Shown piece by piece: positions 41,471-50,667 of a DNA stretch of 64,000 nucleotides. Each line of letters starts with the position of its first letter. The first letter of the stretch is position 1. The DNA is from Pseudomonas ovata. GTDB taxonomy: Bacteria > Pseudomonadota > Gammaproteobacteria > Pseudomonadales > Pseudomonadaceae. The stretch spans positions 33,466 through 97,465 of the forward strand of contig NZ_QFFU01000025.1 of the NCBI RefSeq assembly GCF_003131185.1. Direction: 5' to 3'. The translations under genes were made by a program, and so were the position numbers. A model generated the notes under the pieces. That model ran no database searches and was not told the origin of the DNA. It saw nothing but the letters and a program-made list of their open reading frames with translations.

Positions 41471-43513
41471 TCAGACGCCCAGTTCACCCCCGTCGGCGCG
41501 CTGGATCACCACGGTCGAGGCCCGTGGACGTACGGTGCCAACGGTGACGTCGGTGGCCACGTCGGTGGACGGCCAGTTGCCCGGGTGCTGGATGTTGATG
41601 AACATGGTCTTGTTGTCCGGGGTGAAGGTCACGCCGGTCACTTCCGAGCCATTGGGGCCGACGAAGAAGCGGCGCAGGTCGCCCTGGTTGCTGGCATTGA
41701 CCGGAACCTGCTTGCCGGCGGCGTCGACCATGTTGCTCGGAATCACGGCCAGCATCTGGTCGTTGGTGTAGCTGGTCAGGGTCGACTCGCCGTTGTCGGT
41801 CTGGATCCACAGGATGCCACGGCTGTCGAAAGTCATGCCGTCGGGGCTGGCGAACTGGTTGAGTTCGGTCAGGCCCGAGCGGTTGAGGTCGGCGGTGCCG
41901 GCAGCGTTGGCGCCGAAGACGAAGATGTCCCAGGTGAACGAGGTCTGGTTGTCGGCGTCATGCCAGCGGATCACGTGGCCGTGCTTGTTGTTGACGCGCG
42001 GGTTGGCGGCGTTGGCGGTGGTGCGGCTGGTGTTGTTGGTCAGGGTCAGGTACACGTCGCCGTTGACCGGGTTCACGGCCGTCCATTCCGGGCGGTCCAT
42101 CGGTGTGGCGCCCACGGCGTCGGCGGCACCGCGGGTGTTGAGGATGATGCCCGGCAGGTCGGTGAACTTGGCGCCCAGGGTGCTGCCGTCGGTGGTGGCG
42201 GTGGTGGCTTCGAGCAGCAGCCAGGTGCCGGTGCCGTCAGCGTTGAAGCGGGCCACGTACAGCTTGCCGCTGTCCATGTACTTGGCGCCAGTGGCCAGGC
42301 GGTCGGTCGGGTTGGCGTCGGCGGCGGTCCACAGGGCGGTGGAGACGAACTTGTAGAGGTATTCGTTCTGCGAGTCGTCGCCCATGTAGAACACCACCGG
42401 CTTGCCCTCGGTCAGCAGGCCCGGCCAGCAGCCTTCGTGACGGAAGCGGCCCAGCGCCGTGCGCTTGGTGGCGACGCTGGTGGCGCTGTACGGGTCGATC
42501 TCGACAATGTAGCCGTAGGTGCTGGCTTCGTTGCGGTAGTCGTCAGTGGCACTGGCACCGCGCGGGGTGATGTTGAAGCGGCTGAATTCGTCGTTGACTT
42601 CGCTGCTGTCGCCGGCCGCGGTTTCCCAGTCATAGTTGGTGCTGGAGGTGGCCACGCCGATGCGCTTCTGGTCGGCCGGGACAGTGCCCTTGTTGAGGAA
42701 GATGCCTGGCCAGTTTTCTTCGCACGTCAGGTAAGTGCCCCATGGCGTGTAGCCGTTGCCACAGTTGTTGTTGGTGCCGCGGGTACGGGTGCCGTCCGGC
42801 GAGAACTTGGTCTTGACGTGCGCGGTGCCCTTGAGGGGGCCTGCGATGTTCATCACCGAATCGGTGGTCAGGCGACGGTTGAGCGGGTCATTGTCGACGA
42901 TCTGCCAGCGGCTGCCGACCTTGCGAACGCGGAACACGCCGGCGCCATGGGCGTTGATTTCCTTGCGCACTTCCTCGGCCGGGCGCTTGCCGGCGACCAG
43001 GGTCGGGCCTTTGGGGTGCAGGGCTTTCTCATCGATGTACTCGTAGTTGATGGCAATGATGCCTTCGGTCGAGCTGCCATTGATGGGGAAGTAATGAATG
43101 CCGTCGTGGTGCATGCCGGCGGCGTTGGCCTGGTCGGCGGAGGTGTTGGTGCCGTCGCTTTTCCAGGCATTGGCGCGGCTGTTGAACGGCGTGCCCCACG
43201 GGGCCAGGACGTGGGCGACGTAGCCGGCAGCCACGGTGCAGGCATCGGTGCGTGAACCTGGAATCGAGTTGAAGCCCAGCTTGAGCTTGGGCACTTCCGG
43301 GGTCGGGGTCACCGGCTCGGCGACATCGTCGTCATCGGAACCGCCACCGCTGTCGAAGCAGCCGGTCAGGCCGGTGCCGGCAATCAGGGCGATTGCAGCC
43401 CCCAGGCCACCGCGCACCACGCTGCGCCGGCTCAGGAAGGTGTCGATCACCGATTCCATCGGCTCATTGACGCTCAGGTTGCGGTTCAGGTTATCGCCGG
43501 TGTCACGACTCAT
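41471..43513 (-). CDS. phoX: PhoX-family (DUF839) phosphatase with Tat signal
   Basis: Alkaline phosphatase of the PhoX type, which uses calcium and iron; 680 residues. The N terminus has the twin-arginine motif SRRSVVRGG, a hydrophobic stretch (AAIALIAGTGLTG) and a lipobox-like LTGC, so it is exported folded through Tat and may be lipidated. Family segments include RFRHEGCWPGLL, VVFYMGDDSQNEYLYKFVS and TCEENWPG. The neighbouring tatABC and type II genes suggest the route Tat then type II secretion; type II-secreted phosphatases named UxpA and UxpB are described for P. putida and this may be the UxpB equivalent. Divergent from the gsp operon. Confidence 0.9.
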   Translation of the reverse strand: MSRDTGDNLNRNLSVNEPMESVIDTFLSRRSVVRGGLGAAIALIAGTGLTGCFDSGGGSDDDDVAEPVTPTPEVPKLKLGFNSIPGSRTDACTVAAGYVAHVLAPWGTPFNSRANAWKSDGTNTSADQANAAGMHHDGIHYFPINGSSTEGIIAINYEYIDEKALHPKGPTLVAGKRPAEEVRKEINAHGAGVFRVRKVGSRWQIVDNDPLNRRLTTDSVMNIAGPLKGTAHVKTKFSPDGTRTRGTNNNCGNGYTPWGTYLTCEENWPGIFLNKGTVPADQKRIGVATSSTNYDWETAAGDSSEVNDEFSRFNITPRGASATDDYRNEASTYGYIVEIDPYSATSVATKRTALGRFRHEGCWPGLLTEGKPVVFYMGDDSQNEYLYKFVSTALWTAADANPTDRLATGAKYMDSGKLYVARFNADGTGTWLLLEATTATTDGSTLGAKFTDLPGIILNTRGAADAVGATPMDRPEWTAVNPVNGDVYLTLTNNTSRTTANAANPRVNNKHGHVIRWHDADNQTSFTWDIFVFGANAAGTADLNRSGLTELNQFASPDGMTFDSRGILWIQTDNGESTLTSYTNDQMLAVIPSNMVDAAGKQVPVNASNQGDLRRFFVGPNGSEVTGVTFTPDNKTMFINIQHPGNWPSTDVATDVTVGTVRPRASTVVIQRADGGELGV

Positions 43514-43934
43514 TCATCAGGTCCTTTTATGAAAGCAGGAATAAGTAAGGAGCCGCGAACTTTAGGAGCCAAGTGTGATGATTTATTGGCAGTTTGGTTA
43601 AGTTGTTACACAGGTTCATCTGTGTTTGTTTCAATTTGTTTCTTGGCGGGGGCTTCTTTGTGCTTTTTACAGGGCCCCTTCCTGCGCGCTCGTGTGCCCC
43701 GCAACCTGCTGATTAAAAGGGCTTTACCCTTTATTCAGACGATAGGCGTGCCAGAGCAGGCGCCTGTGCGACGTCCAGAGGGCACTTGCAAGCGCACTGG
43801 CCTTATTGCAGGTGTGAACAGGGGCTTTCAGTGACCACTGATGGCACAAATGATGGCGAGGTAGTTGCAAAACTGCCATCAAACTGTCATTTGCCATCGC
43901 CAATATGCCGCCCCTGTACTGAGACAGTCCCAGG
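43514..43934. promoter_or_regulatory. Divergent control region between phoX and the gsp operon
   Basis: A 421-base AT-richer gap without a plausible gene. It holds a clear Pho box facing the gsp operon (43873-43890). A weaker candidate facing phoX lies around 43600-43620 (CTGTGTA-ACAA-CTTAACC on the minus strand). Confidence 0.6.
43873..43890 (+). promoter_or_regulatory. Pho box upstream of the type II secretion operon
   Basis: CTGCCAT-CAAA-CTGTCAT at 43873-43890: two near-perfect PhoB half-sites with the correct four-base spacer, 44 bases before the first gene of the operon. Strong sequence match to the published consensus; regulation by phosphate starvation is inferred. Confidence 0.75.
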
Positions 43935-45593
43935 GTGCGTAAACAAATGGTTTCGATGGTGCGACGCGATGTATTGGGGTGGATGACGGTCGGTGCCGTG
44001 GCACCGTGGCTGTCGGCCTGCTCGTCGTTGGCCGGACCGTCGGGCAGTGGCGGGCAGGTCGACCTGTTGTATGTCGCCGACACCCTGGATGCCCGCCAGC
44101 CCGGCAAGCCTGTGGTCCCGGCCACCCGTCTGGGCCCGGCCACGCGCATCGGCCAGGCGCCATGGATCAGCGGTCCCAATGCCCGCGCCGCCAACCCGGG
44201 CAATCGCACCCTCGACAGCCTGCTTGACGCCCACCTGACCGGCCCCTTACAGACCGGGGGCTATCCGGTGCTGGGGGCGCTGTTGCAGCGCATGCGCCTT
44301 GAGGCCGGGGAAGGCAACAGCCTGACCCTGGAAAATGGCCAGTGCTGGAACGGCAGCGGCCTGGCCTACCTGACCCAGGGCGTGTCGGGCGTGCAGGGCA
44401 GTGCGCTGCTGGGCACCGAAGTGCGGGTCAGCAGCGATGAACGCCTGCTCTGGCCCCACGCCTGTGCCGGTCTTTATCGCCAGTACCAGCACCCGGTGCT
44501 GGGCGCCGGGCTTGGCAGCGAAGCGGCCCAGCGCCTGGGCACGCAAGCGCTGACCCTGTTCAAGCGCAGCGGCGTGCGCATCGCCGTGGTCGGGGTGACC
44601 GACCCGTATGCCCGTGACCAGAAAGCTTCCCTCAAACACTGGCTGGACAGCCTGCAACCGGTGTTCGAGCAGGCCCGCAGCGAGGCCGATCTGGTCATCG
44701 CCCTGGCTGATGTCGGCACCGGCCCCGCGCTGTGGCTGGCCGAACGCATCAGCCAGATCGACATCATGCTCGGCGCCCGGGGCCAGGATTTCTGGCCGCA
44801 ACCGATCGAAGCCTTGCAGGCATCGGGCAAGCGCGTGCCGGTGGTGCTCGGTGGCGTGCGGGCCAGCGGTGCATTTCGCATTCGCTGCCAGCAGGTGGCC
44901 GGCAACTGGCAGTTCGCGGCGCAGTTTCAACCGGCGCTGGACAGTGCCTTGAGTGTCAGCGATCAGGTCCCTGCGCAACGTATTCGTCAATTGGCGCAGC
45001 AGCAACGCGCCGCGCATGCCGGCTGGCTCGACCAGCCCTTGGCGCAGGCCCCGGAAAACCTGTGGCGCCGCGATGTGCGCGGCGGCAGTTGGGACCGCCT
45101 GCTGCATCAGGCACTGGCCGGGCCATCAGGCGGTGCCGTGCTGTTGCCGGGCTTGCGCTACGACTATCCCCTGGAGCGCGGACAGACCATCACCCGCGAA
45201 CACCTGCTCAGCCTGACCGGCAGCTACCCGGCGCCGGTGGTTGACGTGGCTGCCAGACAGGTGCCCAACGTACTGGAAAATGCTGCCGAGCAACTGTTCG
45301 GTGAGCCGCTGTTGCTGGACAACAGCCAGGATCTGCCACGCTGGTTCGGTCAGGACTGGCAAGTGATCTACAGCGCCAGCGGCAAGCGCATCAGCGGTGT
45401 CGGCGAGCCACTCGGGCAATGCCGCACCTTTGGCCTGGGCTTCGAGGCGCAGGCCGGCCAGCCGCTGTGGCAGCACCTGGAACAGTGGCTGCGTGAGCAA
45501 CCCCAAGGCTGGCAGCTGGCGAGCCTGCCGTTGCCGCAGATGCGCTATGTGCAAGGCCATCCAGGCTGGCACCCACGCGAGCTGTCCCGTTGA
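43935..45593 (+). CDS. SoxB/5'-nucleotidase-like lipoprotein lacking metal ligands
   Basis: Protein of 552 residues heading the gsp operon. The signal peptide has VRRDVLGW (Tat-like) and a lipobox LSAC. The overall pattern follows SoxB/5'-nucleotidases, but the metal-binding motifs are replaced: the D-x-H site reads VADTL, the GGD site reads LENGQCWNGSG, the S-H-N site reads ALADVG, and the GGHTHD site reads GARGQD. It is therefore likely a non-catalytic relative. A role as secreted or surface partner of the type II system is possible; it may be the UxpA equivalent, but I am not sure. GTG 43935; alternative ATG at 43947. The next gene overlaps its stop. Confidence 0.75.
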   Translation: MRKQMVSMVRRDVLGWMTVGAVAPWLSACSSLAGPSGSGGQVDLLYVADTLDARQPGKPVVPATRLGPATRIGQAPWISGPNARAANPGNRTLDSLLDAHLTGPLQTGGYPVLGALLQRMRLEAGEGNSLTLENGQCWNGSGLAYLTQGVSGVQGSALLGTEVRVSSDERLLWPHACAGLYRQYQHPVLGAGLGSEAAQRLGTQALTLFKRSGVRIAVVGVTDPYARDQKASLKHWLDSLQPVFEQARSEADLVIALADVGTGPALWLAERISQIDIMLGARGQDFWPQPIEALQASGKRVPVVLGGVRASGAFRIRCQQVAGNWQFAAQFQPALDSALSVSDQVPAQRIRQLAQQQRAAHAGWLDQPLAQAPENLWRRDVRGGSWDRLLHQALAGPSGGAVLLPGLRYDYPLERGQTITREHLLSLTGSYPAPVVDVAARQVPNVLENAAEQLFGEPLLLDNSQDLPRWFGQDWQVIYSASGKRISGVGEPLGQCRTFGLGFEAQAGQPLWQHLEQWLREQPQGWQLASLPLPQMRYVQGHPGWHPRELSR

Positions 45594-46018
45594 GCCGGCT
45601 GACCGCGCTGAGCCATCTGCTGCTGGTCGTCTTGTGCGGCTGGCTGGCAGCGCAATGCGTGGTGCAACTCTGGCATGGCCATGCGCCGACGGCCGTGGCA
45701 CCAGCGCTTCTGGCACCTGCGCCGCAATTGCTCGGCGCGCACTGGCACCGCGAGGCGGTGAATACCGGCGAGCTGCCGCTGACCCGTCTGCCCATCGAAT
45801 ACATCGGCAGCCTCAAGGCGCGTGACCTGGCGGCCACGGTGGTGGTGCTGCGCTACGAACAACGCCAGCGCACCCTGAGCCGCGGCCAGCGCCTGGCCCC
45901 CGGCATCGTCCTGCAGGACATCGACGAGCGCGGCCTGATCTTCGATAACCATGGCCAGCGCGAGCGCCTGCCGTGGCCGGCACAACGTCCACCTTTCGGC
46001 ATCCGGCAACAGGGATAA
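45590..46018 (+). CDS. gspC: Short GspC-like type II secretion protein
   Basis: Bitopic inner-membrane protein of 142 residues that links the inner-membrane platform to the secretin. One N-terminal helix (LSHLLLVVLCGWLAAQCVVQL) and a homology-region domain (LPLTRLPIEYIGSLKARDLA ... RGQRLAPGIVLQDIDERGLIF). No PDZ domain or coiled coil follows, so it is shorter than standard GspC. The likely start is TTG 45590, overlapping the preceding stop (TTGA). Position directly before gspD supports the call. Confidence 0.85.
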   Translation: MSRLTALSHLLLVVLCGWLAAQCVVQLWHGHAPTAVAPALLAPAPQLLGAHWHREAVNTGELPLTRLPIEYIGSLKARDLAATVVVLRYEQRQRTLSRGQRLAPGIVLQDIDERGLIFDNHGQRERLPWPAQRPPFGIRQQG

Positions 46019-46020
46019 GC

Positions 46021-47991
46021 ATGATTTACGACCGCTGCAAGCCACCATTGCGTCTCGCCCTTTTGCTCTGTGCCCTGGGTCTGGGCCTGGGCACCGTGCA
46101 GGCCGAAGAGGACCCGGTGTACGAGGTCAACTTCGTCGACACCGAATTGTCCGAGTTCATCGACAGCGTTTCGCGCATCACCAACACCACCTTCATCATC
46201 GACCCGCGGGTCAAGGGCAAGGTGACGGTGCGCAGCATCGAGATGCTCGGCAGCGACGAGATCTACGCCATCTTCCTGTCGCAACTGCGCGCCCAGGGCT
46301 TTGCCGCCGTGGACCTGCCCAACGGCAGCGTGAAGATCGTGCCCGACGAAGCCGCGCGGCTGGAGCCGGTGCCGGTGGAATCGGGCCGCAGCACCCGTCA
46401 GTACAAGACCGGCCAGGCCAATGACGGCATGGCCACCCGGGTGTTCAACGTGCGCAATGCGGCCAGCGAGCAGATGCTCAATATCCTCAAGCCGTTGATT
46501 GATCCGCGTGTCGGCGTCATTACCCCGTACCCGTCGGCCAACCTGCTGGTGATCACTGACTGGCGCAGCAACCTGGACCGCATCGACACCTTGCTCGGGC
46601 AACTTGATCAAGTCAGCCAGGAGCCGCTGGAAGTCATGCCGCTCAAGAACGCCAGCGCCAACGACACCGCGCTGCTGGTCACCCGCCTGCTGGCCCGCGA
46701 ACAGGGCGCCGACAGCGCGCAAGTGGTCGCCGACCCGCGCAGCAACGCCCTGCTGGTGCGTGGCAGCACCGACAGTCGCCAGCGCGTGCGCGCCTTGCTC
46801 AGCCAGCTCGACAAACCGCGCGATGCCTTGCACAGCAGCAACACCGTGGTCATGTACCTGCGCCATGCCAACGCCGCCGAGGTGGTCAAGGTGCTGCGTG
46901 GCCTGGGCCAGGAACAGGCCGCCATGCCCGAAAGCACCGCGCCCGAGGGCGAGAAGCCGCCAATGGTCAGCACCAGTGGCGTGCGCATGGAGTATGAAGA
47001 GGGCACCAACGCGGTGGTGATGGTCGGACCCGACAGCGAGCTGGCGGCCTACCGCAGCATCGTCGAGCAACTGGACATTCGCCGCGCCCAGGTGGTGGTC
47101 GAGGCGATCATTGCCGAAGTGTCCGACACCCGCGTGCAGGAGCTGGGCGTGCAGTGGCTGTTCCAGCACGACAGCCTGGGCGGCGGTGCCTTCAACTTTC
47201 CCGGCAACAATGCCGCCAGCGTCGCCGCCGTCGGTGCCCTGGCGCAGAACGGCGACAACGGCGCGCTGGCTGAATTGCTGGCCGGCGTGCAGGGCGCCAC
47301 GGCCGGGATTGGCAACCTCAGCGGCGGCGGCCTGAATTTCCTGGCGCTGATCAATGCGCTCAAGGGCCAGAGCGGCTTCAACCTGTTGTCGACCCCGACC
47401 CTGCTGACCCTGGACAACGCCGAGGCCTCGATCCTGGTCGGCCAGGAAGTGCCGTTCGTGACCGGCTCCGTGACCCAGAACAACGCCAACCCGTACCAGA
47501 CCATTGAGCGCAAGGAGGTCGGTGTGAAGCTGCGCATCAAGCCGCAGATCAACATCGACAACACGGTGCGCATGGACATCGTCCAGGAAGTCTCATCGAT
47601 TGCTGACAGCGCCTCGGCCAGCGATGTGATCACCAACAAGCGCGAGATCAAGACCAAGGTCATGGTCGCCGACAACGGCCTGGTGGTGCTGGGCGGGTTG
47701 ATCGGCGACGAGAGCACCGACAGCGATCAGCGCGTGCCGTTTCTCGGTGACATTCCCGGGGTCGGCCGGCTGTTTCGCTCCAGCGCCACGCAGCGGGTCA
47801 AGCAGAACCTGATGGTGTTCATCCGTCCGCGCATCGTGCGTGACGACCAGACCCTGGCCCAGTTGAGCAGCGAGAAGTACCGCAACCTCAAGACCAGCAC
47901 CAACCTGGCTTTGCCCGAGCAGGCCGCCGGCGACACCTTGTTGCAGCTGTTTCCGTCGAGCCGCGAGCGGCTGGGGGCGGTGGCCTGGTGA
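46021..47991 (+). CDS. gspD: Type II secretion secretin GspD
   Basis: Outer-membrane channel of the type II system; 656 residues. The signal peptide ends near GTVQA, then an N0 domain (YEVNFVDTELSEFIDSVS), N1-N3 domains with repeated ANLLVITD and SNALLVRGS elements, and the secretin core (SILVGQEVPFVTGS, VGVKLRIKPQIN, VPFLGDIPGVGRLF). ATG 46021 is preferred over an upstream in-frame start because it begins the signal peptide. No pilotin gene is nearby. Confidence 0.96.
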   Translation: MIYDRCKPPLRLALLLCALGLGLGTVQAEEDPVYEVNFVDTELSEFIDSVSRITNTTFIIDPRVKGKVTVRSIEMLGSDEIYAIFLSQLRAQGFAAVDLPNGSVKIVPDEAARLEPVPVESGRSTRQYKTGQANDGMATRVFNVRNAASEQMLNILKPLIDPRVGVITPYPSANLLVITDWRSNLDRIDTLLGQLDQVSQEPLEVMPLKNASANDTALLVTRLLAREQGADSAQVVADPRSNALLVRGSTDSRQRVRALLSQLDKPRDALHSSNTVVMYLRHANAAEVVKVLRGLGQEQAAMPESTAPEGEKPPMVSTSGVRMEYEEGTNAVVMVGPDSELAAYRSIVEQLDIRRAQVVVEAIIAEVSDTRVQELGVQWLFQHDSLGGGAFNFPGNNAASVAAVGALAQNGDNGALAELLAGVQGATAGIGNLSGGGLNFLALINALKGQSGFNLLSTPTLLTLDNAEASILVGQEVPFVTGSVTQNNANPYQTIERKEVGVKLRIKPQINIDNTVRMDIVQEVSSIADSASASDVITNKREIKTKVMVADNGLVVLGGLIGDESTDSDQRVPFLGDIPGVGRLFRSSATQRVKQNLMVFIRPRIVRDDQTLAQLSSEKYRNLKTSTNLALPEQAAGDTLLQLFPSSRERLGAVAW

Positions 47992-49445
47992 GTGGCTTGC
48001 TGCCCTATCGCCTGGCACGCCAGGCCGGTGTCGCACGAGTGCCGGCCGAGCCGGGCTGGCAGTTGTGGCTGCGCGCCGGGGCCGACACCGACATCATTCA
48101 GGAAGTGCTGCGCGTGCATGGCCGGCCCACAGCGGTCGAGCACCTGAGCGTGGCGGACTATGACCAGCGCCTGGGCACGCTGTACCAGGCCGGCGAGTCG
48201 GCCACCGCGGCGCTGATCGAAGGCATCGGCGAGCGGGTTGACCTCGACAGCCTGATGAGCGAGCTGCCCCGGATCGAAGACCTGCTGGAAAACGACAACG
48301 ACGCCCCGGTGATCCGCTTGATCAACGGCCTGTTCGGCGAGGCGCTGCGGGTGCAGGCCTCGGACATTCATGTCGAGACCTTCGAAGCCAGCCTGGTGAT
48401 CCGCCTGCGCGTCGACGGTCATTTGCGTGAAGTGCTGCGTCCGCCGCGGGCGCTGTCGGCGATGCTGGTGTCGCGCATCAAGGTCATGGCGCGCCTGGAC
48501 ATTGCCGAGAAGCGCCAGCCCCAGGACGGCCGGATCACCTTGCGTGCCGGTGGCCGTGAGGTGGACATCCGGGTGTCGACCCTGCCCGGCATTCATGGCG
48601 AGCGGGTGGTGATGCGTGTGCTCGACAAGCAAGCCAGCCTGTTGAACCTGGCCAACCTCGGCATGCCCGAGGCGGTGCAGCGCGGCCTGCGTGCCTGCCT
48701 GGCGCGGCCTAACGGCATCGTGCTCAGCACCGGGCCGACCGGCTCGGGCAAGACTACTACCTTGTATGCCAGCCTCAACAGCCTCAACGATGGCTCGTGC
48801 AACATTCTGACCGTCGAAGACCCGGTGGAATACGCGATCACCGGCATCGGCCAGACCGCGATCAATCCCAAGGCCGGCCTGACCTTTGCCAGTGGCCTGC
48901 GCGCCATCCTGCGCCAGGACCCGGATGTGATCATGCTCGGCGAGATCCGCGACCGCGAGACCGCGCAGATTGCGGTGCAAGCCAGCCTGACCGGGCACCT
49001 GGTGCTGTCGACCCTGCACACCAACAGCGCCGTGGGCGCCGTCACGCGCTTGCGCGACATGGGGGTTGAACCGTTTCTGATCGCCTCCAGCCTCAAGGGC
49101 GTGCTGGCCCAGCGGCTGGTGCGCCGCCTGTGTGCATGCGCAGTGCCGCAACCCTTGCAAGCTGCCGAGCGGGCGCTGTGGCCGGAGTTGGGCGAACTGA
49201 GCGAAAGCTTTCACCCGCAAGGCTGCGAACGCTGCCACGGCAGTGGCTACGAGGGGCGCATCGGCCTGTATGAATTCATCGAGCTGGACGACGGGCTGAT
49301 CCGCCTGCTCTACGACGGCGCCAGCGAAGTGGTGATGCATGACTACCTCAAGGACAAACGCCAGAGCCTGGCGGACATGGCCTGCGATTGCCTGCGACGC
49401 GGCGAGACCAGCCTGGCCGAAGTGCTGCGTGCGGTGCGGGGCTGA
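47988..49445 (+). CDS. gspE: Type II secretion ATPase GspE
   Basis: Cytoplasmic hexameric ATPase that powers pseudopilus assembly; 485 residues. Walker A GPTGSGKTT at residues 249-257, the Asp box region (QDPDVIMLGEIRDRETA), the His box (LSTLHTNSA) and a four-cysteine zinc element (CAC ... CERCHGSG) are all present. GTG 47988 overlaps the gspD stop (GTGA). Confidence 0.96.
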   Translation: MSGLLPYRLARQAGVARVPAEPGWQLWLRAGADTDIIQEVLRVHGRPTAVEHLSVADYDQRLGTLYQAGESATAALIEGIGERVDLDSLMSELPRIEDLLENDNDAPVIRLINGLFGEALRVQASDIHVETFEASLVIRLRVDGHLREVLRPPRALSAMLVSRIKVMARLDIAEKRQPQDGRITLRAGGREVDIRVSTLPGIHGERVVMRVLDKQASLLNLANLGMPEAVQRGLRACLARPNGIVLSTGPTGSGKTTTLYASLNSLNDGSCNILTVEDPVEYAITGIGQTAINPKAGLTFASGLRAILRQDPDVIMLGEIRDRETAQIAVQASLTGHLVLSTLHTNSAVGAVTRLRDMGVEPFLIASSLKGVLAQRLVRRLCACAVPQPLQAAERALWPELGELSESFHPQGCERCHGSGYEGRIGLYEFIELDDGLIRLLYDGASEVVMHDYLKDKRQSLADMACDCLRRGETSLAEVLRAVRG

Positions 49446-49448
49446 TTG

Positions 49449-50651
49449 ATGCCGACCTACGCTTATCACGCCCTGGACCAGGCCGGGCGCAGCCGCAAGG
49501 CCAGCCTGCAGGCCGAGAACGAACGCCATGCCCGGCAACTGCTGCGCGAGCAGGGCTTGTTTGCCCGCAGCCTGCAAGTGCAGGACACCACCACGCGGTT
49601 ACCGCGCAACCAGCGCCTTAACCATAGTCAGTTGTGCGAACTGACCCGGCAACTGGCGACCCTGGCCAGCGCCGGTATTCCTCTGGTCGACGCCCTGGCA
49701 ACGCTGGAGCGGCAACTGGCGCAGCCGGCAATCCGCAACCTGCTGGTGGCAGTGCGTGGCACGCTGGGTGAGGGCCATAGTCTGGCGCAGAGTCTGCGTC
49801 GCCAGGGCGGGCTGTTCGATGATCTGTATTGCGCGCTGGTCGAGGCCGGTGAGCGTTCCGGCAAGCTGGCGCCGGTGCTGGAGCGCCTTGCCGATCACCT
49901 TGAACAGGTGCAGCGTCAGCGGCACAAAGCCCGTACCGCGATGATCTACCCGGCAGTGCTGATGCTGGTGTCGCTGGTCGTGGTGATCGGCCTGATGACC
50001 TTTGTAGTGCCAAAACTGACCGAGCAGTTCAGCCACAGCGGGCAAACCCTGCCGCTGGTCACCCGGGTGTTGATCGGCCTCAGCGACGGACTATTGCTGG
50101 TCGGGCCCTGGTTACTGGCGCTAGTGGTGCTGGGTGGCATGGGCGCCGGCGTGCTGCTGCGCAAGGCGCATTGGCGCCTGCGCCGCGACCGCGCCTTGCT
50201 GGGCTGGCCGAAAGTCGGTGCCTTGCTGAGCGTGCTGGAAAGCGCCCGGCTGGCGCGCAGCCTGGCGATCCTGGCCGGCAGCGGCGTGCCCTTGCTCGAA
50301 GCCCTGCAGGTGGCCACCGCCACGGTCGGCAACCGCGAGGTGCACCGCGCCCTGCAGACCGTGCGCGAGCAGGTCGAGGGCGGCGTCAGCCTGCACCGTG
50401 CCCTGAGCGGTGCCGGGCACTTTCCGCCGTTGCTGTTGAACATGGTGGCCAGTGGCGAGGCCAGCGGCACCTTGCCCGACATGCTCGAGCGGGTGGCTGA
50501 TAACCAGGAGCGTGGCTTCACCCGTCAGGTGGACACGCTCATGGCCCTGTTCGAACCCCTGATGATTCTGGTGATGGGCGCGGTGGTGTTGTTCATCGTG
50601 CTCGCGGTGCTGCTGCCGATCATGCAGCTCAACCAGGGTCTGTCTTTCTGA
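49449..50651 (+). CDS. gspF: Type II secretion platform protein GspF
   Basis: Polytopic inner-membrane platform protein of 400 residues that connects GspE rotation to the pseudopilus. Two duplicated cytoplasmic GspF domains (LCELTRQLATLASAGIPLVDAL and ARLARSLAILAGSGVPLLEAL, with GLFDDLYCALVEAGERSG) and three membrane helices near residues 165-190, 215-235 and 370-395. ATG 49449; a TTG lies three bases earlier. Confidence 0.95.
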   Translation: MPTYAYHALDQAGRSRKASLQAENERHARQLLREQGLFARSLQVQDTTTRLPRNQRLNHSQLCELTRQLATLASAGIPLVDALATLERQLAQPAIRNLLVAVRGTLGEGHSLAQSLRRQGGLFDDLYCALVEAGERSGKLAPVLERLADHLEQVQRQRHKARTAMIYPAVLMLVSLVVVIGLMTFVVPKLTEQFSHSGQTLPLVTRVLIGLSDGLLLVGPWLLALVVLGGMGAGVLLRKAHWRLRRDRALLGWPKVGALLSVLESARLARSLAILAGSGVPLLEALQVATATVGNREVHRALQTVREQVEGGVSLHRALSGAGHFPPLLLNMVASGEASGTLPDMLERVADNQERGFTRQVDTLMALFEPLMILVMGAVVLFIVLAVLLPIMQLNQGLSF

Positions 50652-50667
50652 TATGGAGAAGCGATCT

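Noticed and set aside
41456..43255. Long open frame antisense to the PhoX-type gene
   Set aside because: Its translation is Val/Gly/Ala/His-rich without motifs, whereas the opposite strand encodes a clear PhoX protein. Similar long antisense frames (32978-34864, 45853-47169, 47727-49577, 56241-57944, 58362-60314) are rejected for the same reason.
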